Positions 63,632 through 64,000 of a stretch of 64,000 nucleotides of DNA are shown in pieces. The position numbers and the translations under genes are program-made. This DNA comes from Cheiracanthium punctorium. Lineage: Eukaryota > Arthropoda > Arachnida > Araneae > Cheiracanthiidae. The DNA lies in NCBI GenBank assembly GCA_038373885.1, contig JAWZYV010011908.1:62001-126000 (forward strand). Reading direction: 5' to 3'. The notes below the pieces were generated by a model. The model saw only the letters and a list, made by a program, of their open reading frames with translations, had not been told where the DNA came from and searched no databases. Position 1 is the stretch's first letter. Each line of letters opens with the position of its first letter.

Positions 63632-64000
63632 ACACGTATTTTTTGTTGTTTGTTTGTTTTACGTTTTCCGATACAAGCACTTTGATATATTTTCTAGTTT
63701 TTGCAAATGCCTGGATTAGTAGTTAAACTTCTGATATCAATTTAAAACACATAGGAAAATTGACTAACGCTTCTGAATTTTCTCATCTTACGCATAAATG
63801 CTGCATATGAAAATCCTCATATATAGGTACATACATACAATTTTTTTTCTCTGCTCCTGAGCAGAAAGCCAAGATGAAAATTTTTTGGGATGTAGGATTA
63901 TTCCATCTTAACAACATATAAAAATTTAAAACATGTGTCTGTGATCAGACATGCCGAAAAAAATTCATGAAGTTTTTTAGCAAATGCAGTGCTCATGCAT
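63632..64000 (-). repeat. Right terminal inverted repeat of the terminal transposon (incomplete)
   Basis: Mirrors 59960-60332 with few differences. The outermost ~315 bp lie beyond the window. Confidence 0.85.

Larger units (their letters stand above)
59643..64000 (+). mobile_element. DNA transposon with ~690-bp terminal inverted repeats (cut by window edge)
   Basis: The left end reads GGGTCATTCCACGTCAAATC. A left arm (59643-60332) is mirrored by a right arm that starts at 63632 and is still running at the window end; base 64000 pairs with 59960, so about 315-320 further bases are expected and the full element should be near 4.7 kb. Between the arms lies a transposase gene in three overlapping frames. 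The superfamily is uncertain; a Sola-type DDD/E element is my best guess from memory. Differences between the arms are few, suggesting a fairly young copy. Confidence 0.85.

Noticed and set aside
1..64000. CRISPR arrays, bacterial operons, riboswitches
   Set aside because: No regularly spaced direct repeats with unique spacers and no prokaryotic gene organisation; the DNA is clearly eukaryotic.
1..64000. tRNA and rRNA genes
   Set aside because: I saw no cloverleaf-compatible sequence with conserved A and B boxes and no rRNA core motifs. Short matches occur only as primer-binding sites.

Overview
The window looks like AT-rich, repeat-dense nuclear DNA from an arthropod. The Tc1/mariner, pogo, hAT, MULE-like and Ty3/Gypsy families present are typical of arthropods, and the mix and protein flavours make me think of an arachnid, but the species cannot be told from this sequence. 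I recognise no convincing host gene. Almost everything that can be interpreted is a transposable element, often one inserted inside another.

Layout. From 1 to 7.0 kb: AT-rich DNA, a 2.8 kb pogo-like DNA transposon (copy 1, 2432-5199), a P-element-like relic (5341-5590), and a 1.06 kb Mutator-like element with perfect 9-bp target duplications and a ZSWIM-like 99-codon ORF (5942-7000). From 7.5 to 11.2 kb: a Tc1-like element (7541-9874) split by a 714-bp fold-back MITE, then an internally deleted mariner (10431-11184). From 11.4 to 17.8 kb: a poorly recognisable, possibly Helitron-derived relic, a small MITE, one unexplained GC-richer ORF (15379-15693) and a repeat shared in inverted orientation with 29.5 kb.

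From 17.85 to 29.2 kb one TA microsatellite has been entered by two Ty3/Gypsy retrotransposons. Element 1 (17887-23017, minus strand, LTRs differing at 3 of 370 bases) is young. Element 2 (23211-29156, plus strand) is older; its gag and pol share a frame separated by a single UGA followed by CUA. A probable solo LTR lies at 30022-30587. Element 3 (30684-41767, minus strand, GATT target duplication) has its reverse transcriptase gene split by a 4,981-bp terminal-inverted-repeat element (33833-38813), which itself carries a 1,778-bp fold-back mariner derivative (35788-37565).

From about 42.2 to 53.4 kb lie pogo-like copies 2 and 3. Copy 2 is split by a 2.8 kb hAT-type element (44246-47060) that holds a second copy of the 714-bp fold-back MITE and a mariner deletion derivative. 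A palindromic MITE lies between the two copies (49462-50227). From 54.27 to 58.39 kb is a decayed Gypsy element 4, followed by a possible solo LTR and an antisense gag relic.

The last 4.4 kb (59643 to the window edge) is the most gene-like part: a DNA transposon with roughly 690-bp terminal inverted repeats and a nearly intact transposase in three overlapping reading frames. Both frame changes fall on heptamers of the -1 slippery form (A-AAA-AAC and U-UUU-UUG), so this is either programmed frameshifting or two one-base homopolymer losses. The element runs off the window; the inverted repeat predicts about 315 more bases.

Together the layers give a relative insertion order: retrotransposon first, then DNA element, then fold-back element. 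The large inverted repeats could form long hairpin transcripts.
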